From: an uncultured Aquimarina sp.
Lineage (GTDB): Bacteria > Bacteroidota > Bacteroidia > Flavobacteriales > Flavobacteriaceae
DNA length: 64,000 bases
Assembly (NCBI RefSeq): GCF_947500065.1
Contig: NZ_CANMQT010000012.1
Span: 81,111 to 145,110, forward strand
Direction of reading: 5' to 3'
Notes under the pieces: model-generated
Told to the model about the DNA's origin: nothing
What the model saw: the letters and a program-made list of their open reading frames with translations, nothing else
Database searches by the model: none
Translations under genes and position numbers: made by a program
Shown here: in pieces, positions 35,825 to 45,239 of the stretch
How the letters are laid out: each line of letters opens with the position of its first letter
Numbering within the stretch: the stretch's first letter is position 1

Positions 35825-36217
35825 TTAGTAATTCGTTTCTTTGATGAGGTTGTTTTTTTTATCGTAAAATTTCCAATATCCAGAGGGTTTGCAATCATTT
35901 ATGTGACCTTCAGATTTTATATTGCCATTTTTGTGATATTCTTTCCAGTAACCTTGTTTTTTACCTACTTCATAATGTCCTTCTGCTTTTATATTTCCAT
36001 TTCTGTAAAAGAATTTCCAGAACCCTTGTCGTATTCCTTCTTTATAGTGACCAATACTTTCTGTATTAATAGAATTAGTATAATAATTTTTGGTATATCC
36101 GTTTTTAGATGTTATTGTAATTTGTTCCTTGCAAATATTTGTTATAACATAGTTGCTATTCGTTTTCTTGCAAGAAAATGTACAGATTATTACTAAAAAA
36201 AGGTAAAGAATTCTCAT
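35825..36217 (-). CDS. MORN-repeat (YwqK-like) lipoprotein
   Basis: 130 aa. The lipobox LFLVIICTFSC is followed by four to five MORN/YwqK repeats (YKEGIRQGFWKFFYRNGNIK, EGHYEVGKKQGYWKEYHKNG, KPSGYWKFYDKKNN). Such proteins are often auto-annotated as toxin-antitoxin antitoxin YwqK, for which I see no support here. It overlaps the upstream AcpH-like gene by 4 bases (ATGA) and is followed closely by ggt, so translation is likely coupled. Confidence 0.82.
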   Translation of the reverse strand: MRILYLFLVIICTFSCKKTNSNYVITNICKEQITITSKNGYTKNYYTNSINTESIGHYKEGIRQGFWKFFYRNGNIKAEGHYEVGKKQGYWKEYHKNGNIKSEGHINDCKPSGYWKFYDKKNNLIKETNY

Positions 36218-36798
36218 AAAATTCGCATTTCGTTTTTTGTAAACAATTCAAGTTCTTCAAAAAAAGAGCGAAACTCCCTTTCGAAATCATTATAATATTG
36301 TTCTAGTTCAACGACGGCAAAGTTCATTTTTGACCTGTTCTTTGTTCTATGATTCATCTGATAAAGTATTCTGCCAATACCAGGTATAGTGGCGTAACTA
36401 AGTAACCAATTATCACGCAACATATAGGGCAAGAAATCTTGAACACGTTTCGGTAAGACTTCGTAATATTCCTGGAGTAGGTCATAGAAATCAGAAACAT
36501 ATATATCTAATGGAATCTTAGAATATTCATCCCAAAAAGCGGCCAGATAATGATCGTATAGTATGTCTACAATTACAGTACTATAGTGTCCATATTTAGG
36601 AAATAACCTTGAAACACTTTCTCTAACTATAGGGTGACTATCCGTATACGAGTCAATCTTGCGATGTAATGTAATGCCTTGTTGGATTCGTTCGGGAAAT
36701 TGAATAAACTTTTTTCCTTTAACGGAATCTGCAATAAAATTGCCTATTTGAAGCTCTTGGTCATCTCCAGAAAGGTAAATATGGGCTAAAAAATTCAT
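36214..36798 (-). CDS. Acyl carrier protein phosphodiesterase family (AcpH/DUF479)
   Basis: 194 aa, full length. The family removes 4'-phosphopantetheine from acyl carrier protein. Motifs: MNFLAHIYLSGDDQELQIGN start with FIADSVKG, HRKIDSYTDSHPIV with HD-like metal residues, and DILYDHYLAAFW. First gene of the AcpH-MORN-ggt operon. Some flavobacterial members may have other substrates. Confidence 0.88.
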   Translation of the reverse strand: MNFLAHIYLSGDDQELQIGNFIADSVKGKKFIQFPERIQQGITLHRKIDSYTDSHPIVRESVSRLFPKYGHYSTVIVDILYDHYLAAFWDEYSKIPLDIYVSDFYDLLQEYYEVLPKRVQDFLPYMLRDNWLLSYATIPGIGRILYQMNHRTKNRSKMNFAVVELEQYYNDFEREFRSFFEELELFTKNEMRIL

Positions 36799-36860
36799 TA
36801 GGTGAATTTACAATATTTTAGAAAGTTGTTATCGTTTTTATATAAACTTTAATTACAGAG

Positions 36861-36891
36861 TTGCGGTAATCACAGATAGCACGTACATTTG
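36861..36891 (+). promoter_or_regulatory. Promoter of glmM
   Basis: TTG at 36861-36863, 20-base spacer, TACATTTG at 36884-36891, then ATG at 36921. A very good match to the Bacteroidota -33/-7 consensus. Confidence 0.65.
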
Positions 36892-36920
36892 TTAAAACAA
36901 AAAAAATAATCAATCAGTAT

Positions 36921-38309
36921 ATGACATTAATCAAATCAATTTCGGGTATTCGAGGAACTATTGGCGGAAAAGTAGGGGATAATCTTACTCCTATTGATGC
37001 TGTGAAATTCGCATCAGCTTATGGTAGCTGGTTAAAAACAGAGACAAGTAAAGAACATCCGACAGTAGTCGTAGGTAGAGATGCTCGTATTTCTGGGGCT
37101 ATGATTCAGCAATTAGTAATGAATGGATTGGTAGGGCTAGGTATACACGTTGTGGATTTGGGATTATCAACTACACCTACAGTAGAAATAGCAGTTCCTA
37201 TGGAAAAAGCAGATGGAGGAATTATACTAACAGCTAGTCATAATCCAAAGCAATGGAATGCACTGAAGCTATTGGATGGTAAGGGTGAGTTTCTGAATGC
37301 AGAAAATGGTAAAAAGATCTTAGATATTGCTGAGAACGATGATTATAGTTTTGCAGAGGTTGATGATTTAGGGTCGATTACAGCAAATGATACATACATT
37401 GATAAACATATTGAAGAAGTATTAAACCTTTCTTTAGTAAATGTTGAAATTGTTAGAGAAGCTGGTTTTAAAGTTGTGGTAGATGCAGTTAATTCTACAG
37501 GTGGAATTGCAATTCCTAGATTACTTAATAAAATGGGAGTGGATGTGGTAGAGTTATATTGCGAACCGAATGGCCATTTTCCTCATAATCCAGAACCTCT
37601 TAAAGAACACTTAACTGATTTATCTGAACTAGTAGTGAAGGAAAAAGCAGATTTTGGACTAACTGTTGATCCAGATGTGGATCGATTGGCTTTTATGAGT
37701 GAAGATGGTGAAATGTTTGGAGAAGAATATACGTTAGTTGCTTGTGCTGATTTTGTTCTTGGTAAAACACCTGGAAATACAGTTTCTAATTTGTCATCTA
37801 GTAGAGCTTTAAGAGATGTTACTGAAAAACATAATGGTACTTATGAAGCTAGTGCAGTAGGAGAGGTAAATGTTGTGTCTAAAATGAAAGCTAATAAAGC
37901 TGTGATCGGTGGAGAAGGAAATGGAGGGATTATTTATCCTGAGTCACATTATGGAAGAGATTCTTTAGTAGGTGTAGCACTATTTTTAACTCATTTAGCA
38001 GAAAAGAAATGTAGTGTAAGTGAGTTACGAAATAGTTATCCATCTTATTTTATGAGTAAGAACAAGGTACAGTTAACTCCAACACTAAACGTAGATGAAA
38101 TTCTAAAAGGATTTCATAATAAGCATATCTCAGAAGAGGTAAGTACTGTGGATGGTGTAAAAGTTGATTTTAGCGATTGTTGGGTTCATCTTAGAAAAAG
38201 TAATACGGAACCTATCATTAGAATTTATACAGAAGCATTAAGTCAAGAAAAAGCGGATCAATTGGCTAATGATACGATTGCCACATTAAAAAAGATTGCT
38301 GGAATTTAA
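36921..38309 (+). CDS. glmM: Phosphoglucosamine mutase
   Basis: 462 aa. Interconverts glucosamine-6-P and glucosamine-1-P for peptidoglycan and lipopolysaccharide precursors. Four alpha-phosphohexomutase landmarks are visible: the phosphoserine loop TASHNPKQWNA, the metal loop DPDVDRLAF, the sugar-binding GGEGNGG, and the phosphate-binding RKSNTEPIIRIYTEA. In flavobacteria this gene may also serve as phosphomannomutase/phosphoglucomutase; substrate choice is inferred from the length and start (SISGIRGTIGG). Confidence 0.92.
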   Translation: MTLIKSISGIRGTIGGKVGDNLTPIDAVKFASAYGSWLKTETSKEHPTVVVGRDARISGAMIQQLVMNGLVGLGIHVVDLGLSTTPTVEIAVPMEKADGGIILTASHNPKQWNALKLLDGKGEFLNAENGKKILDIAENDDYSFAEVDDLGSITANDTYIDKHIEEVLNLSLVNVEIVREAGFKVVVDAVNSTGGIAIPRLLNKMGVDVVELYCEPNGHFPHNPEPLKEHLTDLSELVVKEKADFGLTVDPDVDRLAFMSEDGEMFGEEYTLVACADFVLGKTPGNTVSNLSSSRALRDVTEKHNGTYEASAVGEVNVVSKMKANKAVIGGEGNGGIIYPESHYGRDSLVGVALFLTHLAEKKCSVSELRNSYPSYFMSKNKVQLTPTLNVDEILKGFHNKHISEEVSTVDGVKVDFSDCWVHLRKSNTEPIIRIYTEALSQEKADQLANDTIATLKKIAGI

Positions 38310-38331
38310 TTTAGAAACGAAAAACAATATA

Positions 38332-38362
38332 CCATCAGGTTTGAAAACCTGATGGGTTTTTA
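38332..38362 (+). terminator. Terminator of glmM
   Basis: catcaggttt / aacctgatg hairpin with a short loop followed by GGTTTTT, 23 bases after the stop codon. Confidence 0.8.
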
Positions 38363-38571
38363 GAGAAGTGTTTTTTAGGTTTATAATATGATGTTATTCA
38401 AAATTATAGTATAATTAATAAGATCTATCTAATACTATTTTGATCTATATTATTACTTATTTATCAGGAATATTTTTTTATGATAAATATAGGTGAGTAT
38501 TTAATATATTGCTTGGTGTTAAAAGAAAAGCGAAGACTAGAGTTCTTTTTTTGATCTACTAAAAAAATTAT

Positions 38572-40029
38572 ATGAATCCATCAACGGGAAAAAAGATATC
38601 TTTTATTCATTTTTTACTCCCTATACTTTTCCTAACCGTATTGATCATTTATGGATTAATTATCCAACCTAAGCTTTTAAATAAACCAGCTTTTCCATTA
38701 GAAATCGTTTTTCTTTTAGCCACTGTGTTTTCTTCTGCTCATTTAATCTTTTTAGGTTTTAAATGGCGGACTATACAAAAAGCGATTGTCAATAAATTAG
38801 CTAAAGGTTTTCCTGCTGTACTTATATTATTTGCCATTGGGATTATAATTGGTACCTGGATCATTAGTGGAACAATACCGATGCTGATATATTATGGGAT
38901 TAAATTAATTAACCCCAATTATATGTATATTCTTGCATTTATTGTCCCAATTATATTTTCTACTATGACGGGGACCTCATGGGGGTCAGTTGGTACCATA
39001 GGAGCTGTAATTATAGGAGTAGCGTCTTCAGTTGATGCAAATTTAGGAATTACTGCAGGAGCTATTATTGGAGGTGCTTTTTTCGGAGATAAGATGTCGC
39101 CCTTATCCGATACCACTAACTTAGCCGCTATGGCTGTTGATATAGATTTATATGATCATATCAGGTCTATGATGTATACTACGCTACCTTCCGCTTTGAT
39201 TGCTGCTGTGGTTTTTTTTTGCATGGGATTTATACAGCCACCGCTGAGTTCAGATGTAAATGGTGTACAAATTGAAAATACGCTAACTACTATTGAATCC
39301 ATGTTTAACTTCAATGTATTTCTTCTTATTCCTCCGGTTATTGTACTATATGGTTCTTTAAGAAAAAAAGATACATTACCTGTTTTATTAGCCTCATCTA
39401 TTACTGCTTGTGTTTTGGCTTTTATATTTCAGAAGTTTGGAATAGAAGATATTATGATAACATTAAAAAGTGGTTTTAATATAAGTATGGCCCCATGGGT
39501 TGCTGAAGTGCCAGAAGAAGTACATAAATTATTTAATAGAGGAGGGCTTTTTGAACTTAATGAAGTAATTGTTTTTACATTGATGGTGCTTACCTTTATT
39601 GGAACTATAGATGTTACGGATGCTATGTCAAAAATCGTGAATAGAGTTTTTTCTTTTACTAAAACAAAATCTGCAATAATACTATCTTCTTTATTTTCTA
39701 CGGCATTTACAAATTCTTTCACTTCTAATCAGAGCGCCACAAGTTTTATTATTGGGGATGCCTTTAAACGGAGATATGACGAATTTGGAATATCCAGAAG
39801 TGTACTTTCCAGATCCATTGAGGATTACGGGACAATGTTAGAGAGTGTTGTTCCGTGGACAGCAACTACCTTGTTTATGTCTACAACCCTAGGGGTGGCT
39901 TTTGAAGATTATTGGCATTGGCAATTATTGTCATTGATTAACTTGATAATTGCACCACTCCTTGCAATTTTGGGAGTAGGTTGTTTTTATGAAAAAAAGA
40001 ATAAAAAAGAAGAAAATAAAACTGAATAG
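38572..40029 (+). CDS. nhaC: Na+/H+ antiporter, NhaC family
   Basis: 485 aa with about 11-12 membrane helices. Family motifs: FSTMTGTSWGSVGTIGAVIIG, GAIIGGAFFGDKMSPLSDTT and TNSFTSNQSATSFI. Expels Na+ in exchange for protons in the inner membrane, expected in a marine bacterium. Followed 33 bases later by a trans-sulfuration enzyme on the same strand. The related malate/lactate antiporters (MleN) share this family, so the ion/substrate pair is not certain. Confidence 0.92.
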   Translation: MNPSTGKKISFIHFLLPILFLTVLIIYGLIIQPKLLNKPAFPLEIVFLLATVFSSAHLIFLGFKWRTIQKAIVNKLAKGFPAVLILFAIGIIIGTWIISGTIPMLIYYGIKLINPNYMYILAFIVPIIFSTMTGTSWGSVGTIGAVIIGVASSVDANLGITAGAIIGGAFFGDKMSPLSDTTNLAAMAVDIDLYDHIRSMMYTTLPSALIAAVVFFCMGFIQPPLSSDVNGVQIENTLTTIESMFNFNVFLLIPPVIVLYGSLRKKDTLPVLLASSITACVLAFIFQKFGIEDIMITLKSGFNISMAPWVAEVPEEVHKLFNRGGLFELNEVIVFTLMVLTFIGTIDVTDAMSKIVNRVFSFTKTKSAIILSSLFSTAFTNSFTSNQSATSFIIGDAFKRRYDEFGISRSVLSRSIEDYGTMLESVVPWTATTLFMSTTLGVAFEDYWHWQLLSLINLIIAPLLAILGVGCFYEKKNKKEENKTE

Positions 40030-40062
40030 GCTATTGCTCTGTTATAAAACTGATAATTCATT

Positions 40063-41250
40063 ATGAGGGATAAACAAAAATTAGAAACAATTCTAGCACA
40101 CCACGGAGAAGAACGTGGAGCATACCACGGAGCAGTAGTACCACCCATATTCCAAAACTCCTTATTTACTTTTGAGAATTGGGAGTCTATAGATGCTGCT
40201 TTTGATGATAGAATGGAGAATTATATATATTCTAGAGGAAAGAACCCAACGGTTAATGTTGTAGAAAAAAAAATAGCAAAAATGGCTGGAGGAGAAAAAG
40301 CACAATTATTTCCCTCTGGTATGGCCGCTATATCTGCATCTTGCCTTCATTTTTTAGAACCTAATGATCATGTAATCGCAATTAAAAACCTATACGGACC
40401 GGCCAGTAAGTTCTTAAAAAAGTATTTGTCTAAAAAGATGAATGTAGAAACTACTTTTGTTTCTGGAGAACGGATTGAAGATTTTGAAAATGCTATTCAG
40501 GATAACACAAAATTAATATATTTGGAAAGCCCTTCCTCTGTTGTTTTTTCTTTACAGGATATTAATGCTGTAGCTCAATTAGCTAAAAAACGAGGGATTA
40601 AAACTATAATTGATAATACTTGGGCTACTCCAATTTTTCAAAAACCATTAGAAATGGGTATTGATTTAGAGATTCACTCTTGTTCTAAGTATTTTGGAGG
40701 GCATAGTGACTTAATTGGAGGTGTTGTCATAGGAAAAGAGAAGGATCTTAACGAAATTTTCCTTAATGAATATGAAATGATGGGGTTTAAAACTGCTCCT
40801 ATGGAAGCTTGGCTGTTAATGCGTAGTCTTAGGACATTACCTATGCGATTAGAGAGACATGAATCTAACGCATTAGCTGTTGCAAATTTTTTAGAAACCC
40901 ATCCCAAAATTGCTAATGTAACTTATCCAGGATTGCCAAGTTTTCCTCAATATGAATTAGGGCAAAAACAGATGAGTGGTTATGGAGGTTTATTAGCATT
41001 TCAATTGAAAACCACAGAACTGGCAAAAATAAAATTATTCTTTAATAGTTTAGAAGTTTTCCAAAAAGGCGTCGGTTGGGGAGGTCATGAAAGTTTAGTG
41101 TATGTTCCTGCAATAAGTTACCTAAAAGAACTTGACGAAGAGCAATTTACTGGTTTAGGAATTTCTACTAGTAATATTAGGATATCAGTTGGTTTGGAGC
41201 ATAAAGATGATCTAATAAATGATCTGGAAGAGTGTCTTAAATTGATTTAA
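40063..41250 (+). CDS. Trans-sulfuration PLP enzyme (cystathionine gamma-synthase / methionine gamma-lyase family)
   Basis: 395 aa. The PLP lysine lies in EIHSCSKYFGGHSDLIGG; the cofactor-binding motif is YSRGKNPTVNVVEKK..; IDNTWATPIFQKPLEMG and FPSGMAAISA are typical of Cys/Met metabolism enzymes. These motifs do not separate cystathionine gamma-synthase, cystathionine beta-lyase, O-acetylhomoserine sulfhydrylase and methionine gamma-lyase. No other sulfur genes are adjacent. Possibly co-transcribed with nhaC. Confidence 0.88.
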   Translation: MRDKQKLETILAHHGEERGAYHGAVVPPIFQNSLFTFENWESIDAAFDDRMENYIYSRGKNPTVNVVEKKIAKMAGGEKAQLFPSGMAAISASCLHFLEPNDHVIAIKNLYGPASKFLKKYLSKKMNVETTFVSGERIEDFENAIQDNTKLIYLESPSSVVFSLQDINAVAQLAKKRGIKTIIDNTWATPIFQKPLEMGIDLEIHSCSKYFGGHSDLIGGVVIGKEKDLNEIFLNEYEMMGFKTAPMEAWLLMRSLRTLPMRLERHESNALAVANFLETHPKIANVTYPGLPSFPQYELGQKQMSGYGGLLAFQLKTTELAKIKLFFNSLEVFQKGVGWGGHESLVYVPAISYLKELDEEQFTGLGISTSNIRISVGLEHKDDLINDLEECLKLI

Positions 41251-41391
41251 TACCATTAGTGCTAAATCTGAATTTTTATAATTTTATTAGTATGACTAAG
41301 GTGATTGGATAAAATTGTAAGGAGTAATAACAAACATCGAAAATTTATTACACATTAAAATCTTGATATAATAAGTGTCCGGAGTGTTTTG

Positions 41392-42291
41392 TTAATCGAT
41401 AATTGCTTCTTTTGGGATTTCCGCATTTCGATGTTTCCATCGCTTATGCGTCCATAGATAATATTCTGGTGCTTTATAAATTTGTTCTTCTAACATTCGT
41501 AAGTATGTTTTTACGATATAGTAATCCTCACAGTTTTTTGCATTTTCTGTAATTGGAATAAACTTCGCCTGGTAATAGCCTCTTTTTACTTTTTCTACGT
41601 GTAAATAAACTACAGACATATCTAATCTTTTAGCTAACACAGCTCCTCCAACGTGCGTAGGAACCTTTATACCCATGAAATCTGTCCAATAGGTAGCTTT
41701 TTCAATACTAGGTGATTGATCAGATAAAAAAGCATAAGAACAAAGTTTACCATTAACCTTGTCTCGAGTGATCTCTTTCATAGCATTGTAACTAGCAATA
41801 AGTCTGGCATCATATCGTTGACGAATTTGATGTACAAGTTGATCAAAGTATTTGTTTTTTATTTGTTTATAAACTCCTACTGTTGGGTAATCAATTAATA
41901 ATTGCGTTACAGTAGACCATTCATAGCTGGCATAATGAGACATCAAAACGATAATGCTTTTGTTTTTTGCTTCTAAATTTTTTAGAGTTTCGATATTAGT
42001 GATTTTAAATCGCTCTAAAAGATCTTTGTCACTAATTGAAATAGACTTAATCATTTCTAAGAACATATCGCACATATGTTTGTAGAAAGCTTTTCGGGTT
42101 TTATGAATCTCTTGTTTAGGTTTTTCGGGAAATATGAGAATAAGATTTTCCGTTACTGATTTTCGTCTATATCTAATAATATGATATATGAAAATGTAAA
42201 CACAGGTAGAAAATAAATAAAATAAACGCCAGGGTAATTTTGATATAATCCATAAAACGGGATATACCAGGCGATAAACCAATAATTGCAT
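41392..42291 (-). CDS. LpxL/HtrB-like lysophospholipid or lipid A acyltransferase, copy 2
   Basis: 299 aa. An N-terminal hydrophobic anchor (VLWIISKLPWRLFYLFSTC) is followed by the HxxxxE/D catalytic motif in LMSHYASYEW and the conserved C-terminal YLWTHKRWKHR. These features define the LpxL/LpxM acyltransferase superfamily, which acylates lipid A or ornithine/amino lipids at the inner membrane. It is a tandem duplicate of the next gene upstream (42368-43273), with long nearly identical stretches at both ends. The acyl donor and acceptor are not predictable. Confidence 0.9.
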   Translation of the reverse strand: MQLLVYRLVYPVLWIISKLPWRLFYLFSTCVYIFIYHIIRYRRKSVTENLILIFPEKPKQEIHKTRKAFYKHMCDMFLEMIKSISISDKDLLERFKITNIETLKNLEAKNKSIIVLMSHYASYEWSTVTQLLIDYPTVGVYKQIKNKYFDQLVHQIRQRYDARLIASYNAMKEITRDKVNGKLCSYAFLSDQSPSIEKATYWTDFMGIKVPTHVGGAVLAKRLDMSVVYLHVEKVKRGYYQAKFIPITENAKNCEDYYIVKTYLRMLEEQIYKAPEYYLWTHKRWKHRNAEIPKEAIID

Positions 42292-42367
42292 TACGTTAAT
42301 TTAAGCATACAAATATAAAATTATTTGATGCTAAGAATCTTAGGATAATCTTAAAAATATGAAAAAC

Positions 42368-43273
42368 CTAGTCGATTATTGCGCCTTTTGGAGGTTCTGC
42401 ATTACGATGTTTCCATCTCTTATGAGTCCACAAATAGTTTTCTGGTTTACTTCTGATCTGAGCTTCTAGAAGTTTTGTGAATTTTTTCGTTATTGCATAC
42501 TCATCTTCATTTTTCGGATCTTCTGAGATAGGTACTAAGGTAGCTTCATAATAGCCTCTTTTGATCTTTTCTACGTGAAGATAAAATATGCTAAGCCCAA
42601 GTCTTCTGGATAGCACTTCTCCACCAACGAAAGCAGGAACTTTTATATCCATGAAATCTGTCCAAAATGTAGCATTATTAAGCTTGGGCGATTGATCAGA
42701 AATTAAACCATATAGACTTAATTCAGGATTTTCCTTTCTTTGATCCATTGTCATTTCCCTAAAAACTTTGGCACTAGGTATTAGCCTAGAATTAAATCTT
42801 CCTCGGATACGGTGAACCAATTGATCAAAATATTTATTTTTTACAGGCTTATAGATTCCTACACATCTATATTTACTTATTAAATCTATTGAATTAGTCC
42901 ATTCATAACTATTATAATGCCCCATCATAGTAATAATGCTTTTGTTTTTCTTCTCTAATGTTACCAAGGCATCTAGGTTAGTAACGTGAAAACGCTTTAT
43001 GATATCTTCTTCACTGATGGATAAAGATCTGATCATCTCCAGAAACATGTCGCACATATGCTTATAAGAAGCTTTACGTATTCGATTTATTTCTTTTACA
43101 TCTTTATCAGGAAAAGCTAAGTTTAGATTTTCTGTTACTGTTTTTCTTCTGTATCTAATTATATGGTATACAAGTATATATGTACAAGTTGAGAACAGAT
43201 AAAATAATCGCCAAGGTAATTTTGATATTATCCAAAGTAATGGATATACAAGGCTATAAATTACTAATTGCAT
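42368..43273 (-). CDS. LpxL/HtrB-like lysophospholipid or lipid A acyltransferase, copy 1
   Basis: 301 aa paralogue of the following gene. It has the same N-terminal anchor (LLWIISKLPWRLFYLFSTC), the catalytic motif MMGHYNSYEW, and the same ending YLWTHKRWKHRNAE. The two genes are 76 bases apart and probably form one transcript. The middle third (about 150-220) differs most, so the pair may have diverged in acceptor or chain-length choice. Confidence 0.9.
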   Translation of the reverse strand: MQLVIYSLVYPLLWIISKLPWRLFYLFSTCTYILVYHIIRYRRKTVTENLNLAFPDKDVKEINRIRKASYKHMCDMFLEMIRSLSISEEDIIKRFHVTNLDALVTLEKKNKSIITMMGHYNSYEWTNSIDLISKYRCVGIYKPVKNKYFDQLVHRIRGRFNSRLIPSAKVFREMTMDQRKENPELSLYGLISDQSPKLNNATFWTDFMDIKVPAFVGGEVLSRRLGLSIFYLHVEKIKRGYYEATLVPISEDPKNEDEYAITKKFTKLLEAQIRSKPENYLWTHKRWKHRNAEPPKGAIID

Positions 43274-43381
43274 TGAATTCTATTTAAGCGGCTAAAGATA
43301 ATCTATTTTGGCTTATCATTAATAAAATCTAAATTGATCTTATTTCAAATAAAACGCTATTCTTTAGGTTAAAATATATAC

Positions 43382-43389
43382 TATATTTG
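43382..43389 (+). promoter_or_regulatory. -7 box of the rhomboid gene
   Basis: TATATTTG is a perfect TAnnTTTG match. It contains the TTG at 43387 that could otherwise be taken as a start codon and lies 18 bases before the ATG at 43408. This argues for the ATG as the real start. Confidence 0.5.
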
Positions 43390-43407
43390 AACGACAAAAA
43401 ATCGTAT

Positions 43408-44058
43408 ATGCTAAATCTTGATATTGTTGTAATTGTTATCATACTGGCTAATGTTCTGGTTTCATTAAAAGGATTAAATGATTTTTCTTTTTTCGAACGC
43501 TATAAGTTTAATATAGGAGGAATTCGTAGAGGAGAACAGTTGCGTATGTTGGCTTCTGGGTTTTTACATGTAGATATGATGCATCTATTCTTTAACATGT
43601 TTACGCTGTATTTTTTTGCACCTGTGGTGCTTAATTCGTTAGGTAATGTTAAGTTTCTCGCGGTTTATTTTGGAAGCCTTTTTGTTGGGAATTTGTTTTC
43701 GCTTTTCTTTCATAAAGATGAGTATCATTATAGCGCTGTAGGTGCAAGTGGTGCTGTTTCTGGAATCATCTTTTCTGCGATATTGTTTCAACCCAATATG
43801 AGCTTGTATCTTATGTTAATTCCAATTCCAATTCCCGCTTACATTTTTGGTATTGGTTACTTACTATATTCTATTTATGGAATGAAAAGTAGAACCGGTA
43901 ATATTGGACACGATGCACATTTTGGAGGAGCAGCTGGAGGTTATATAATGACATTGATTCTTGCTCCTTATTTGTTTAAAGAGAATCTATTAATGATTGG
44001 TCTGTTAGCTATTCCTATTATTATTTTGTTTGTGATGCAACGATTAGGTAAGTTATAG
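43408..44058 (+). CDS. Rhomboid-family intramembrane serine protease
   Basis: About 216 aa from the ATG at 43408; an in-frame TTG at 43387 overlaps a promoter -7 box and is unlikely. Six membrane helices. The catalytic serine is in AVGASGAVSG, the partner histidine in GHDAHFGGAAGGY, and the conserved HLFFNM in helix 2 provides the oxyanion Asn. Active site complete, so it should be a working intramembrane protease; substrates unknown. Confidence 0.93.
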   Translation: MLNLDIVVIVIILANVLVSLKGLNDFSFFERYKFNIGGIRRGEQLRMLASGFLHVDMMHLFFNMFTLYFFAPVVLNSLGNVKFLAVYFGSLFVGNLFSLFFHKDEYHYSAVGASGAVSGIIFSAILFQPNMSLYLMLIPIPIPAYIFGIGYLLYSIYGMKSRTGNIGHDAHFGGAAGGYIMTLILAPYLFKENLLMIGLLAIPIIILFVMQRLGKL

Positions 44059-44064
44059 GCATAA

Positions 44065-44096
44065 AAAAACGACCTGATGGAATATCAGATCGTTTT
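44065..44096. terminator. Bidirectional terminator between rhomboid and TlpA-like genes
   Basis: aaaacgacctgat / atcagatcgtttt (one G-T wobble) with A and T runs on both sides, between convergent genes. Confidence 0.75.
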
Positions 44097-44117
44097 GAAT
44101 ATTGTTTTTTGAAGAGT

Positions 44118-45239
44118 CTACAGAGTTTTTTCTCCTAATAATTCTGAGATTTTACTTTCTAATGCTGGGCCTCTTAAGTTTTTGGCAATCACATTTCCTT
44201 TTTCATCCAATATAAAAGTGGCTGGAATTGATCGTACACCATATGCTTTTGCAATTGGATCTTGCCAGAATTTTAAATGTGATACATGATTCCATTCTAA
44301 ATTGTCCTGGTTGATTGCTTTTGTCCAATGATCTTTATTTCTATCTAAAGAAACACCTATAATATTGAGGCCTTTGTCATGATACTTATTATAAACTCTC
44401 ACTACATTTGGGTTTTCTGCTCTACAAGGTTTGCACCAAGATGCCCAAAAATCAATAATAGTAATTTTACCCATGGATTCTTTTAATGAAACCATCTGAC
44501 CTTCTGGATTAGGAGCGGAAAAATCTTCAGCTTCGCTACCTATATCTATTTTGCCGATGGATGCAGTAATCAATCGATCTAAGTTTTTACCTAATCGTGA
44601 TGTTTTTAAAGTGTCCTCTATAGTTACATATATTTTCTTCACCTGTTTAGCAGGAACAGCTTTAAGATTCAAAAGATCTGTAAGTGCCATTACAGCTACC
44701 AAAGAGTTTGGATTGTTTTCGGCAATTTCTTTACGGAAATTATTTTCGTTTGCGCGTAACTCTTGTAATTGAGTTGATAATTTTGATGCTTTTTCCGTTT
44801 CTTTTAATTTAGAAGCTATTTGATATTGGTTGCTAAGCTCTTGTCTTTCTTTTCCAAAAGCATTCATTTTTTTCAAATAGGTAAAAAATAGTTGGTTTTC
44901 AGAACCACCCTTTACTATTGATGATCGCAAACTATCTTTATAAATAGTCATTCTGATTGGATTGTTTTCAGCTAAAAACAATACATTTTGAGGAATTGCT
45001 TTGAAAGTTAAATAGTTAAAGTCATTGTCTTCTACTGCAGGTAATGATATCTTAAATTTACCTTGTTGAATTGTTGTAGAATCAATAATTGTAGGTCGGT
45101 TTGACTGATTTATTGCATTCACATATACCGTAACTCCATCCTCAAATCCTTCTGTTTCTGCAGAAATTGAATATCCCTTTTCTTCTTTTTCGCATGCAGC
45201 GGATAGCAATATGAGTGCAAGCAGTACTATTTTTTTCAT
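44118..45239 (-). CDS. TlpA-like thiol-disulfide oxidoreductase lipoprotein with DUF4369
   Basis: 373 aa. The lipobox LLALILLSAAC anchors it in a membrane. The N-terminal region up to about residue 110 resembles DUF4369 (TTIQQGKFKISLP), then comes a helical linker, and the C-terminal thioredoxin fold carries IIDFWASWCKPCRAENP with a CxxC pair and a cis-Pro in SIPATFILDEKG. Typical Bacteroidota periplasmic reductase, perhaps for cytochrome c maturation or secreted disulfide proteins. No ccm genes are nearby. Confidence 0.9.
   Translation of the reverse strand: MKKIVLLALILLSAACEKEEKGYSISAETEGFEDGVTVYVNAINQSNRPTIIDSTTIQQGKFKISLPAVEDNDFNYLTFKAIPQNVLFLAENNPIRMTIYKDSLRSSIVKGGSENQLFFTYLKKMNAFGKERQELSNQYQIASKLKETEKASKLSTQLQELRANENNFRKEIAENNPNSLVAVMALTDLLNLKAVPAKQVKKIYVTIEDTLKTSRLGKNLDRLITASIGKIDIGSEAEDFSAPNPEGQMVSLKESMGKITIIDFWASWCKPCRAENPNVVRVYNKYHDKGLNIIGVSLDRNKDHWTKAINQDNLEWNHVSHLKFWQDPIAKAYGVRSIPATFILDEKGNVIAKNLRGPALESKISELLGEKTL

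Noticed and set aside
35825..36217. Antitoxin of a toxin-antitoxin pair (YwqK label)
   Set aside because: MORN-type repeats alone do not support it; no toxin is adjacent and the neighbours are AcpH and ggt.
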